Positions 1 to 10,704 of a stretch of DNA of 64,000 nucleotides are shown here, piece by piece; within the stretch, counting starts at the first letter, position 1; every line of letters starts with the position of its first letter. The notes beneath the pieces were generated by a model. That model was not told the DNA's origin. It was given only the letters and a program-made list of their open reading frames with translations, and did not search any database. The DNA is taken from assembly GCA_027563935.2 (NCBI GenBank), contig CM050446.2:127488499-127552498 (forward strand), given 5' to 3'. This DNA comes from Costus lasius (taxonomy: Eukaryota; Streptophyta; Magnoliopsida; Zingiberales; Costaceae). Made by a program: the position numbers and the translations under genes.

Positions 1-455
1 TTATCAGTGCTCGTTTCCGCTTTCTTGCGTACTTAGTGAGACTTACCCTTACGTCTGTTGGCTTCGGTCTACTACTTGTTTCCTATGCTTGATGATTAGC
101 AACAATTAAACATATATGACACAAAGAGCTGCATCCATGCATGGTCGTGCATGCACGGCCATGCCCGTGAAGAGTTCGGCGAGATTTGTTTTTTGGAAAA
201 ATAACTCTTCACTGCCGTGTATGCATTCATGGGTGTGCTCATATCTTCAAATCATGAGGAGTCGACCCATATCTTTAAATCTTCCAAATTCCACCGATTT
301 TAGAGTGAAATCATAACATTTCAATAAAATTAAAGAAAAGTGAATATTCTAAAGAATATGAAGCATTTAAGCAAATAAATGAGTCAAAGCATGTATTTTA
401 CTCTAAAATAATAGTAGAATTAAGTCACAATTTATCATATATATACATGATATCA
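1..455 (-). repeat. 3' LTR of the Athila-like element (partial)
   Basis: From about 130 to 455 the sequence matches 26640-26990 of the other LTR in order: the hairpin-rich cacggcc/gtgaag stretch, gtcgacccatat, and the closing catgatatca. The LTR ends at 455, where the minus strand reads TGATATCATG. Positions 1-130 do not match the other LTR convincingly and may be a diverged part or another insertion; I cannot tell which. Confidence 0.7.
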
Positions 456-1439
456 AAATACATCGTACTTAAAATTTTGCTTGTCCTCAAGCAATTGAAT
501 TGTTTAGAACACAGTGATAAAATGAAATAAGGAATCTCAATCAACTTAAATAAGTCTAGCAAGATTATAATTTAGTCACAACAAGCCTCAAGTTATAATG
601 CAGTATCGAAAGCAAATTAAATTAAATATTACTAATACAATCCATTGAAGTATGCAAAGTTGACAATACCAAAAACCTTTATTGTGCATCTCACATAAAT
701 GATATCTTTGATCAAGCATTTATAAATCAAGCGGTTGTACATCAAGTCATGATAAAATAGCATCGGTGCCACATAGTACCTATGTGGTGCCCTTTTTTTT
801 AAACTTAGCACAGTGCCAAGCTAGATGAATGATGAGATAGCTTCGGTACCACTAATATTCTTATTGTACAGGAGACAGTGCCAAGCTAGATAAACTTGAT
901 CGCTTAGGTGCCACTGTTATATTTTGTATTTTTGTTAAGAATAGTGCCAAGTGAAAGTACAATGAACAATGTACAATTATGCTTCGGTACCACTGTTATT
1001 ATTTCTGATTCTTATGAGAAAATGTACAGATAAGGATGAAATTATGAAGTCAAGATACAAGAAATCATTACACGTGTGATGTATGTCAAGGTCAAAATGA
1101 AGACAATAGGCATACTCTCTAGGACCATAAAAATAACGAATTGAGTTAATTAAATCATTCAACTGCATTAAACACAGAGCCATATGTGTAAACTATAACC
1201 AGTATAGACTTCTAAAAACAGTCAAGATTCTCATCTCAATCATTCAAGTACTCATAGAATAATGCAATTTCAAAGACAAAGCAAATATCATAAACAAGGG
1301 GTGGGCAAGACACCTAAGTGTTGAAACAACTAAAAAAGTAAAGTCATACAAAAATGAAAAGGACAAACTAACTAGGTAAAACTAAGAACAGAAATGAAAC
1401 TACTGGAAACATAAAAGCTGACCAAGTGATGGTACAACT
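456..1439 (-). other. Spacer between extra ORF and 3' LTR, with polypurine-side motif and short repeats
   Basis: I see no gene here. On the minus strand the last 35 bases before the LTR read TTGAGGACAAGC followed by AAAATTTTAAGT, the motif that precedes the 3' LTR in Athila-type elements; the plus-strand relative has the same motif before 7392. Between about 740 and 1010 a loose 60-80 bp repeat carries gtgccaagctagat and cttcggtaccact three to four times. A small hairpin, ccacatag-tac-ctatgtgg, lies near 772-790. Confidence 0.55.
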
Positions 1440-2067
1440 AATGTTGCTCATCCCAGCGCCGACGCAGTCGCTGTTGAAGCTACTGTACGAACTCCAAGAT
1501 AGAAGACTGGATGCGTCCTTGGCGCTCAACCTCAGCCTCAACATTTTGAAGTCATGCAAAACCATGCCCCACATCAATGTGTCTCCTGTTGCACATCCCA
1601 GACAAATTGGAGCATCATCTCCATTCGGTCCAACTGGGTAGTGGGTCGCTGAGAAGGGGGCGGTGGAGGAACCTCAAGGGGAATGTCATGATCCTTAACT
1701 GCCTCTACTCTCCAGTTCTGCTGCTCGCGGACTGTGATGCAGGCAGGATTTGGTAGTGACAGCTTGACATCGCTCCCGGGGAAGAGCAAACTGTAGAGCT
1801 CTCCTTCCTTGACAATCATCCGCATCGAGATGCAGGAATCAAAGTCAAGCCGGGAGTTCCCTCGGGCTTGCTCCATCTGATAGGGCTGAATCTCTACCAC
1901 AAGAGCAAGTGGGGTAAGAAGTCCCCCAAGAGCAATGGCACCCTTCGGCGCCTAAGAGACTTTATAGAGTTGCCTGGCAAAATAGAAGGCTGTGTTGAGG
2001 CGGACTCCATGCAGCATGGCCTAGAGGCATAATAACTCGGAGGCTCGCACTAGACCATCGGACTCCC
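1440..2067 (-). pseudogene. Extra ORF (Athila ORF1/env-position protein), C-terminal half
   Basis: The longest open piece is 1574-1900, but similarity to the plus-strand copy at 5340-5950 extends from 2067 down to about 1440 with several stops. Matching blocks include SDGLV (SDGM in the relative), GAIALGGLLTPL, GNSRLDFDSC and VREQQNW. The protein resembles the Athila retrotransposon ORF found downstream of integrase; its function is unknown. The N-terminal half lies at 8878-9474 and the reading continues across the ctccc target site: G-E at the end of one half, then S-D-G at the start of this one. The tail after 1574 is weakly similar and rich in charged residues. Confidence 0.7.
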
Positions 2068-2206
2068 TGATGCCTTGCATTTTAACAGTGATTTCTAGTA
2101 TTATTTTATCTCAAATTTAGGCCTATTTTAATGTTTTTATATTCTGTTTAGACTTTTTAGCTTGATTGCTTCGGAATCTTCACTTTTTCTTGTTTTTGTG
2201 AAATTT
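2068..2206 (+). repeat. 5' LTR remnant of the deleted Athila-like element
   Basis: It aligns without gaps to 7392-7530 of the right LTR. I count about seven differences in 139 positions, all transitions. Similarity stops after aaattt at 2206, where the sequence jumps to the hairpin-repeat spacer. Confidence 0.8.
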
Positions 2207-2701
2207 AGGCCCATGGGGTTCACCCGTGAAGCCTACTATATTCGTACACAACTAGGTTCACCCGTGATTCTGAGTATGCTAAAAACATCCAGAGGACTTC
2301 ACGGGTAAGTGCACCCCATGGGGTTCACCCGTATTTCTGACAAAGCCAAAATCTTCTAGAGAACTTCACGGGCGAGTGAACCCAGCGGGTTTCACTGGTG
2401 CTTTCGATTTTATCTCCGCCGTATTTATGGAAAGTCACAGGTAGGGTTTCGCCCAACCCCGCACGCCACCAACCCCTTTCGACCAGATCCTCCTTCGAGT
2501 GATTTTTCTTCTCTTCGACACTTGTAGACGATTTCTTCCTCCCCGATCTGCATTTCCCCCTAGGTTTGCACCCTCTAGATCAGCGATTTGCAACGGATTT
2601 CTCGTTTTTCTCCCAACTTGAGGTTTTTTCACTACCGCTTACTTCTCTCGCCACCGACATCTGCTGTTGCTTCCAATTGGCTCCTTTCTCCTCCACCACT
2701 C
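2207..2701 (+). repeat. Hairpin-type tandem repeat and leader of the extra ORF
   Basis: From 2215 to about 2400 a 64-70 bp degenerate unit repeats: ggttcacccgtg, a variable part, then gacttcacggg. Facing copies form near-palindromes such as gtgaaccc-agc-gggtttcac. From about 2440 to 2701 the sequence is C/T-rich and resembles the leader of the minus-strand extra ORF (ctctcgccaccgacatctg against gtcgccaccgacctctc). The leader resumes at 4775 after the solo LTR. Confidence 0.6.
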
Positions 2702-4769
2702 TGTTGGTGTATATGCCCTAGGACCTAGTTTTGGTCCATCTTTGTACTACTTGACTCTGATATTCATATATCTTTTTGGCATTGTCGTTATCATTGTTTG
2801 TCTACACCTGCGATTGTGTACTTACATGATAATGTCCCTGGAGACAGATTGGATCTGTGCTCAAATGATTGTCCCCAGTCGATGTACCTGAGTGGATATG
2901 GGACAGCTCTGGTACTTGTGAGACTGGTATGTGGGCTGGTTAGGCACGTGGTGCTAACGCAGACACATGGGTATATCATTGGAGGATATACTGGACCGAC
3001 CCGCTGTGAGGCTATGACTTGGTGTCATGAGTTATCCTCACAAGTGACAGGAGATGCATTGATCCCTTAACTTGAGGTCATTGACCATTCTATATATTTA
3101 GGGACTTGCTTTGATGCAACCTAACACCTCACCGTAGTTGGGAGGTCATAACGGTTGTCATTGAGCATGTCACGACCCATGTGAGAAGGTCAATGGACAG
3201 ACAAAGGATTTGCCCCTTCCTAAGGGAAGTATGATATCCATGGAGCTCCTCTATGGTTCTATGACTGAAAGTGTATGGCCATACCCAGGTAAGAACCTGA
3301 TTTAGTCATAACCATGTGATTGGGTGAAAACAAGTGGTGACACACTTGTCCAATCGGATATCAGTTCGGCAAAGAGACTGTAATGCATCTGTACCTTGTT
3401 GCAATGATGGGGATGTCGATGTCGATATCCATTCCGATGACTTGGGTAGCAGCGATGCACTGCTAGGTGCCACTCACTGCTTGTGGTGACATTTGGTCAT
3501 CACTGCCAACGTCAGAGGGACCTACAGGGTCACACACCTTGATAATCGAGTTCTCATATTGATCGGGAAGCCTTATGATCGAGTTATTGGATAACTCGGA
3601 TCTAATTGGGAGATTTCATCAGCGCCAATGGGCCTAATGAGATGGAAGAATGTTATTGAAGCCAAACTTCATTTTTGGCAGGTCGACCCGTATTTGACCA
3701 TGATTGGTCACATTTAGATTAGGGTTGCATTGGATTGGATCCAAGTACTTAATCAACCCATGTAATGAAGTTTGGGCTAGCTCATTATCCAATGAGGCCC
3801 AATAACAAGTTCTCATGAAGTGAGAAAAGACTAAAAGGGTATAATGGGGACAAAACTTCTCCCTTAGGCGCCTATGGGCATAATGGGGAGAAGTAGCGCA
3901 ATTTGCTTCATTAGGAAGCTTTAGGTGCCTTGCCCCTCTACCTTGGATGGTATGCTTGCTTCTATGGCAAGTCTTGGGGCTAATATGGCTTGGTAGACTT
4001 CTTTGGAAGGTCTCATGCCCATATGGATAATTAGGAGAGGTTTATGGTAAAGTCTTGGAGACTTTCCTTACCTCAAACCCTAATTACTCCCTCCCCTTTA
4101 CCCTAGCCGCCTCCTCCTTTGAGAATTGCGCCCACACCCTATTATTGCTGCCCCCTCTTGCCTCTCTATATATACATGGGTATATGCGAGAGCAAAGGAT
4201 TGATTTTGGCATGAGCAAGAATTAGAAGGGCAAAGAGGGAGGCTTTGGCGAAAGTCTTCTCTTCCATCTTCATCCTAACCGCAAGTCTCTTCTATCCTTC
4301 TTCTCTTGGAGCAAGGAGGGATAGGACTTGATGTCTTCACCCTCTTGCCTCTTATCTTGGCGCATCTTCTCTAGGAGTTGGCGCAAGTAAGGATGAGGAG
4401 TTGAAGACATGGCGGCAACATCTCCATCTTTCTTCTTCATTGGCGCTTCTACCTTGGAAGTGGCGCAAGGGTTGAAGAAAGTGCACTAAGGCTTGGATCT
4501 TCTTCCCGAGGCTAGCACCGGACGTGGAAGAAGAGGACTCGAGGCATCCGTGTGTGTGAGACTGCAGAGGGCGCACGCTTGGGCGCCTATCACGACATCG
4601 ACCTCATCTTGCTCTAAGGTATTTCCTAACTCATCGTGTCGACTCTCTTGCTTGCGATCTTCACTGGGTTTTTGGGACTGGCCTGTTTTGGGGATATTCT
4701 TCCGCTGTGCAATGTATTTTGTAATCTCTATCTCTGAAAATTATAAAATATCCCTGGGGTTTCCCAACA
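2702..4769 (+). mobile_element. Copia solo LTR, same superfamily as the LTRs at 10705 and 18142
   Basis: It starts TGTTGGTGTATATGCCC and ends TTTCCCAACA, with cactc on both sides (2697-2701 and 4770-4774). It aligns along its length with the reverse complement of 10705-12633, so it lies in the opposite orientation to the full copia element. At roughly 2.07 kb it is somewhat longer than those LTRs. No internal sequence remains, so it is the product of LTR-LTR recombination. Small ORFs inside it (for example 2798-3070) are discussed as a finding, not annotated as genes. Confidence 0.9.
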
Positions 4770-4809
4770 CACTCTACTAAGGGACCTGCAAGAGCTCTCT
4801 TGATCTACC

Positions 4810-6131
4810 ATGGCGCCCAGGCGGAAAACATTGGTCTCTCGGCGCCACACTTCACGACCAGTCTCTAAGTCATCGACTGAAGATGAGTATACTCCCACAC
4901 CTTCTTCGTATCCTCCTCAACAGCGACCTCACAATCATCAATCCACGCCTCCTGCTTCATGCCAGCAAACTTCCTCTACCTGTCAGCTGCTGGCCTTTGC
5001 TCCTACACTGAATGAGTTCGGCATCATATTCCGCAATGCTGAGCAGGAAGACCGTTACAACCTGTTCATCCAACGCAAGGTCATCAATACTCGTTACCTT
5101 GACCAAGGAACGTTGGGGATGCTTGGGTTACTTGACGATGTGGTGTATACGGCTTCCCAGAACCTTGTACGCACAAGGTACCGATAGACTACTCCGAGAA
5201 AGGCTTTTGGGGGGCGATCATGAACGAGCATATCTACTCTACACGTGTTGCTCGAGCATCCAGCATCTGCAACCCGGCCATTCGCTATGTTCATCGAGTT
5301 TTGGCCCATACTGTCTTCGGCCACGGGAAAAGTGATGGTATGATCCGTCAATTAGAATTATTTTACTTATGGTGTATGCTGCATGCTTTTAGGGTCGACT
5401 CGGGCTACTATTTGGCGAAGTAATTCAGCCACATGGCGCATTCATGCAAGGGGGCAATCGTTATGGGTGGTCTGATCACCCCACTGACTATTTCTCTAGG
5501 GGTCATCCCCTATGGTACCGCAGAGGCTAGTGGCAACAACCGGCTCGATATCAAGTCATGTGTTGTCATGAAGCTTATTATTCTCCGGGGTGACTCCTAC
5601 TGGCTTACGTTCAAAGGAAGCCAGTTCTCCCTCCCACTGCCAAACACTGAGCGCACCACGGTGCGCGTGAGACAAAACTGGCACATCCAACCCGTCGTCG
5701 ACCCTTAGCCCGACCTAGTTGACACGACACCCCTAGCCCCTGACGCGGTTCATTTTGGTGGCTCCTCCTCTACCGGGTCTATGATGGCCCTCTTACAGGA
5801 GATGCATGAGGAGCAGCTCCGCCAAGGAGGGGAGCTATTTCGCCAGGGGGAGGCACTCGATCAAATGGACACCACTCTCAGCTATTTTCGCTAGGAGCAG
5901 ACCTCAAATTGGCAGACTATGGAGGCGGGGATGCAGCGATAGCACAAGATGATGAGCTTAGTTTGGGAGAAGTTGTCTTCAATGGACGAGCGGCTGTCCT
6001 TTCTGTCTGAAGAAAACATGGCACATGTGGCCACCATCTCTTCCGACGAGGAGGACAAGCCTGATCAGTCGTTTCGCGGTAAGGGCAAGAGCTCCAAGGC
6101 TCAAGGCTCTCGACCGCGGAGGAAGAAGTAG
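4810..6131 (+). pseudogene. Extra ORF (Athila ORF1/env-position protein), plus-strand copy
   Basis: The open pieces are 4810-5187, 5220-5423, 5433-5708 and 5949-6131. The start MAPRRKTLVSRRHTSR aligns with MSRCKKVTSKHRAS of the minus-strand copy, then NLFIQRKVINTRYLD with NLLICKQIITTRYLD. About 75 codons present in the minus copy between the DDV and SEKGFW blocks are missing near 5150-5190, with a frameshift. The central part contains YVHRVLAHTVFGHGKSDG and NNRLDIKSC. The C-terminus is hydrophilic, with acidic SSDEEDKPDQ and a basic end, RPRRKK, resembling a nuclear localisation signal. The function of this family is not established. Four or more in-frame stops make it a pseudogene. Confidence 0.7.
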
Positions 6132-7391
6132 ACCTCCCAGCGCTCGCCCTCCCACCTGCTCCTCTCACGTACACGGCTTCGCATAGTAGCACTATGCGAT
6201 ATTTAGAGTGGGTGAGTTGTCTCCTTTCTGGTCTCTTATCTCATGCTGCTATTTGCCTTACTATTTATGTTGGTTTGTGTTTTTGCTACTTGACTTTGAC
6301 TGGATGGTTGTTTATTTGGCATTGTTCTTATATGCCACTATTCGAGGGTCTGGTCCCATCTTCAGGCCCCTTGACTTTGATGTATAATATTTGGATTTAC
6401 TTCCATGCACTATCCTAGTATTCTGTGATGTTCTCTATTATCATCGTGTTAATATGTGAATGAGTTATGCATGCTATCATCTTGATATATTTACATTTTG
6501 ATGTTGTAGTTCAAGGTTTAGTCATGTGTTCACCATGCTTTAGTGAAATAATTTTGTTTCTATGATAGCTAGATCTATTCGTTGAGTTTGAATTCATGCT
6601 TGGTTTGGAATAATCATAATCCATTGAATGCACCATCTGATTAGAAATACTCTATAATTATATCCGTTTGCTCTACGATTTTGAAATCTCTTGATTTGGA
6701 TTGCTTTAGATTGTTCATTAGTGGGTCAAATATTTCTGAGAATGTTCAATGGACCTATGCTGATAGTATATGTGTGATTTCATATTAAGATACGCATTTA
6801 CTTATTCGTTCCTTTAGTCCTTTCTCTTGTTGAGAGAAAACTACATTTGTGATATGATGAAAAGCTTTATCAACACCATATATTGTTATTTCAAAAAAAA
6901 AAAGTCTATTAAATTCCTCTACTGGCACTGCGAAAAATTGGCAGTGGTACCTAAGAACATAAGTTGAAATCTAAGAGAGACTCCTCTACTTAGCACTGCG
7001 AAAAATTGGTAGTGGTACCTAAGGACATGAGTTAAAGTCTGATATTATTATTAGCTATTGGAGTTTTGCATCCTAAATTATACATTTGAGTTAATCCCAA
7101 CAAGCAGATTTGGATAGATTGGATTAGCATGAGTAATGTGTGTGCTTGATTGAGTTCTTTGTTTACAGCTGGCTGAGTTCCTTGACTTTTAGAAATTGTG
7201 GGATCAAACTGCTGAATGTTCTAAAACACCTTATTACTTGATTTCTTCTTATTAAATCCAAGATAAATAGTAGATGTTTTTTTTTGATTTGGATGTATGT
7301 TTTCAACCAGAATGATTACTCTCATACCTTTCATGCAATTCACTTTATTTTATTACTTGAGGATAAAGAAAAATTTAAGTCTGAGAGTATT
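6132..7391 (+). other. Spacer before the 3' LTR, with paired hairpins and polypurine-side motif
   Basis: No gene is supported. AT-rich DNA carries two copies, 68 bp apart, of a hairpin cactgc-gaaaaattg-gcagtg (6926-6946 and 6994-7014, the second with one mismatch), each followed by gtacctaag. The region ends with ttgaggataaagaaaaattt and aagtctgagagtat, the Athila-type sequence that abuts the LTR. Confidence 0.55.
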
Positions 7392-8877
7392 TGATGTCTT
7401 GCATTTTAACAGTGATTTTTAATATTATTTCATCTCAAATTTAGGCCTATTTTAATGTTTTTATATTCCGTTTAGACTTTTTAGCTTGATTGCTTCAGAA
7501 TCTTCACTTTTTCTTGTTTTTGTAAAATTTCAGGATAGATCACCTAATTTTGAAGTCTTTCGAACATTCTAAAGTCATTGAGTGATTTCTTACGAGAAGA
7601 CGAAGCCGCGCATCAAATTTGGGCCTAGTCCAAGCTTCTTTGAAAAATACGGCCAGGTGAACCCGGCGGGGTTCACCGGTGCTTTCGCCGGATGTCCGAA
7701 AGTCCACAGAACACTTCACGGCCTGCCCGTGCTTTCAGTGTTCACCCGTGATTCTCTAGGAGGAAGCTTGTGCAGAAACGTACAGAAGACTTCACTAGTG
7801 GGTGGGGTTCACCGGTGATTCTTACCTGACAGATCTACACAGTAGACTTCACAGCCGAGTGGGTTTCACCCGTAATCGTGATTTCGCAGACCGACCTCCA
7901 CTCGGTTTTTCTTCGATTTCGAGCCCTAGAAAAATTCAAAAAAAGGCAAGAAAATATGTTTTGGAAAGCTAAGAGGGAAGCGAATCCAAAAGAGTATAAA
8001 AGCCCTCTCTATTGTTGCCAAATTATCAAGCAATCGGCCCACGAAGTGGCTAGAGCGAACGGGTGACACAGCATTTCGAGAGTGATTTCGAGAGATTGGA
8101 GCGTCAGATCTTCACGAATTTTGGAGATCTTGTTCGGTTCATCCTCTCCTTCCTCTCAAAAATATTTCGTAGTAATTTTCTTAATATTTTATAGAGATTT
8201 ATGTGAGCTTTCATGACTATTGTAACGTAAAATCCTTTTTCGGGACTTGGTTGAAGCCCACTGATGAATTCTTTCATGCAATCTTAATTTGTTCTATTAT
8301 TTCAAAGTTTGTATGAACATGTTTTACCTTAGTGCAGTTATTTCATGATATTGCTTTGGCCGCGTAGAATTGTGTGGTAGTCGATGTTATCCTAACCGAG
8401 AGGAGGATTGCGTTGACAGATTCCATAGGTAAAACTTGCGAATTCTTGACACAAGAGTGCTTAGATTTCGCTCAAGGGGAACATAATCGTCCATCGAACT
8501 CATTGGGTTTATCTGGAACGATCCATTGCGAGAGTAGGAGATGATTCTAGATAAGCACCAGGGTGTATCGACCGAGAGGGGGCATCCTGTACTTTTGGAA
8601 GGATTCCTTATGGAATATTACGAACTACTATAATAGATAACCTTTAATGTAGTTAGATTCATCAGTGTGGTGGATACCGAAGTCCCAATCTCTCTCATAT
8701 AGATACCCTCCGCATCGTTGTGATTGATTTTTCGTTCTTGCTTACCGCTTGCAAAAACCTCATTTTGAATCACTTAGCTATTGAGACTTAGACTTTCTGG
8801 TACTTAACCTTGCTCCCTGTGGGTTCGACAACTTTTTATATTACTTTGACATTACCGTGCACTTGCGGGACATGTCA
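7392..8877 (+). repeat. 3' LTR of the deleted Athila-like element
   Basis: It begins TGATGTCTTGC and ends CATGTCA, followed by the ctccc target copy. It is 1,486 bp long. Near 7656-7880 it carries three to four copies of a hairpin repeat with ggttcaccggtg and gacttcac; the strongest is a perfect 9-bp stem, ggtgaaccc-ggcg-gggttcacc, at 7656-7677. Its final 500 bp are distantly similar to the 5' LTR of the surrounding minus-strand element (for example gagagtaggagat), showing related families. Confidence 0.85.
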
Positions 8878-9474
8878 CTCCCCTCAGCCGAAGATAGTAT
8901 GTGCAAGAACTCGATGCACATATTTGAGAACTGGGTTGCCGAGGGACGTAGCTCTAGCAGTCCTGGTATCAAAAGACTAGGTATTGGTGAGAAGCCCTTA
9001 GAAGGTATTGGCGTTGAATTCGCTTAGGATCAACCGTGTCCCGTCCGTAGGAAATCCATAAATCTGACTAAGCTTGGAAAGAGAAAGTACAAACTCGGTG
9101 TTGTTGAGCTGGAAGGAGAGACTGCCATCATCGTCATCTGTATGGATGTTGGTGTGAAACTCCATAGATGATAAGAACTCCAACACTAGAGGGATGTATG
9201 TCGAATAGGAGATGGTGAAGAACTGATCCCACCCCACACGCTGGAAAAGCCACTGGACGTTATCGTGAAAACTAAGAGTGTTGAGCGTCCGGTGATCAAG
9301 ATAGCGTGTGGTGATGATCTGCTTACATATGAGTAGGTTGAGCTTGGCCATCTGTTCGGGATCACGGCAGAGAATACCGTATGGCATAGGTGGCGCAGCA
9401 AGTGCTGGTTGCTCGACTACAGTGTTAGAAGAGGAGGCTCGGTGCTTGGAGGTCACCTTCTTGCATCGAGACAT
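8878..9474 (-). pseudogene. Extra ORF (Athila ORF1/env-position protein), N-terminal half
   Basis: Read from an ATG at 9474 (MSRCKKVTSKHRAS), chosen because it aligns with the start of the plus-strand copy; the frame stays open upstream to 9606. Residues about 35-150 contain NLLICKQIITTRYLDHRTLN, then QLNNTEFVLSLSKLSQIYGF, a pattern of the Athila ORF1 family. After a stop near 8998 the frame recovers the YVHRVLAHTIFG block and then meets the target site of the plus-strand element. The remaining half is at 1440-2067. It lies downstream of integrase, where an env-like gene would be. I see no signal peptide or membrane span. Confidence 0.7.
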
Positions 9475-10235
9475 CTTGGCGGTTGCATTGTTAATGGGAG
9501 ATGAGGTGTGTGTGTCGTCGGAGACATCGGCGGCAAAAAGGAGAGGTCGGTGGCGACAGATTTGCAGGCGACGACTGGAATCGTGGAAGTGGTGGCGCAG
9601 AGACAAGAGGCCCTAATTGGTGCTGGAAATCGGTGGGGAAGGGTCGTCGGAGTCTGACAGAGATGATGGAGGTTGGCTGGAAGTCGATCGAGCACCGGAG
9701 GTGGCTGATCGGAGAGGCCGCGGCGCAGAGGGTTTCTTGCACGGGCGTGTAAGAGGGCGGGTATGCGGCCAACTTTTATAACTTGAGGGTGCACGACCTT
9801 GTAGCACACATGGTCACACCCGTGTAAGGCTTGTCGAAAAAGTATTCTAGGTTTTCACTTACTCGTCACGGCCGTGTACCGATGTGCCCGTGCATGCCTC
9901 GGCAGAAAATGCAAATATCCTTCACGGCCATGTATAGCTTCACACCTCTGCCCATGAATGTCTCGGCGCACTTCGCAGAAAAGTATGACAAGCCATTCAC
10001 CGCCGTGCATGGATGAACAGGTGCGACCGTGAATGTCTCGCAAGTACCTAAAAAATTCAGAAAAATTACCATCAGCTGGGTACTATCTAAAAAGAATAAA
10101 TATGAAAGAAAATTTAAAAACTACAAAGGCTAAGTAGCAAAGATAAATAAGAAACTATAAAAAGTCTAAACAAGAGATTGAGTTGCCTCCCAATAAGCGC
10201 TTCTTTAAGGTCACTAGATTGACTATTGTAGAGTA
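9475..10235 (-). other. Integrase-to-extra-ORF spacer with hairpin repeats and a TATA-like box
   Basis: Between 9750 and 10040 short inverted motifs of the cacggccgtg type recur, for example tcacggccgtgta and cacggccatgtat on the plus strand. On the minus strand TATAAAAG occurs at 9780-9773, about 300 bp upstream of the ATG of the extra ORF, and could promote a separate transcript; that is inference only. The minus strand from 9740 to 9475 is C-rich leader. I see no further gene. Confidence 0.5.
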
Positions 10236-10704
10236 TCATGGTGTTTCAGCAAATGGCGGATCAAAGATCCTCAGAGAGACGTCTTTCTCAATGATGTCAC
10301 TTTTAAAATAGAGTTTAAACCTTTGACCATTCACTTTAAAATTTCCTGTTCGTTGGCTCCAGATTTCAACAACTCCATAAGGGAAAACTCTCTTCACAGT
10401 GAACGGCCCAAACCATCGCGTGCTTAATTTTCCTGGAAAGAGTTTCAAGCGAGAATTAAATAAAAGAACTTGGTCTCCCTCTTGAAAACTCTTATGAACA
10501 ATATGTTTATCATGCCATCTCTTCGTGTGTTCCTTGTAGATCCTTGCATTTTTATAGGCTGAGAGGCAGATCTTATCAAACTCATTTAGTTGCAATCTTC
10601 GGGTCTCCCCGGCACTTTGGAGGTCATAGTTCAGCTTTTTAACTGCCCAATAAGCTCTATGCTCAAACCTCAATAGGGAGATGGCAAGACTTGCCATACA
10701 CAAG
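10236..10704 (-). pseudogene. Integrase C-terminal part of the Athila-like element
   Basis: The open frame on the minus strand contains FEHRAYWAVKKLNYDLQSAG, then LNEFDKICLSAYKNARIYKE, and a C-terminal GPF-type module with GDQVLLFNSRLKLFPGKLST and RWFGPFTVKRVFPYG. This is the typical Athila integrase tail, which helps integrase bind DNA. It is interrupted at 10704 by the copia element. On the far side of that insertion (20077-20130) the frame continues upstream as TAFKTPLGMSPYQL. The catalytic core is absent. Confidence 0.8.

Larger units (their letters stand above)
2068..8877 (+). mobile_element. Deleted Athila-like element inserted in the minus-strand Athila-like element
   Basis: It is flanked by ctccc at 2063-2067 and 8878-8882, a perfect 5-bp target-site duplication. 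It starts TGATGCC and ends GACATGTCA. The right LTR is complete (7392-8877). On the left only about 139 bp of LTR remain (2068-2206), followed directly by the spacer and extra ORF, so primer site, gag and pol have been deleted. A copia solo LTR sits inside at 2702-4769. This copy must be younger than the minus-strand element it interrupts and older than the solo LTR. Confidence 0.85.
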
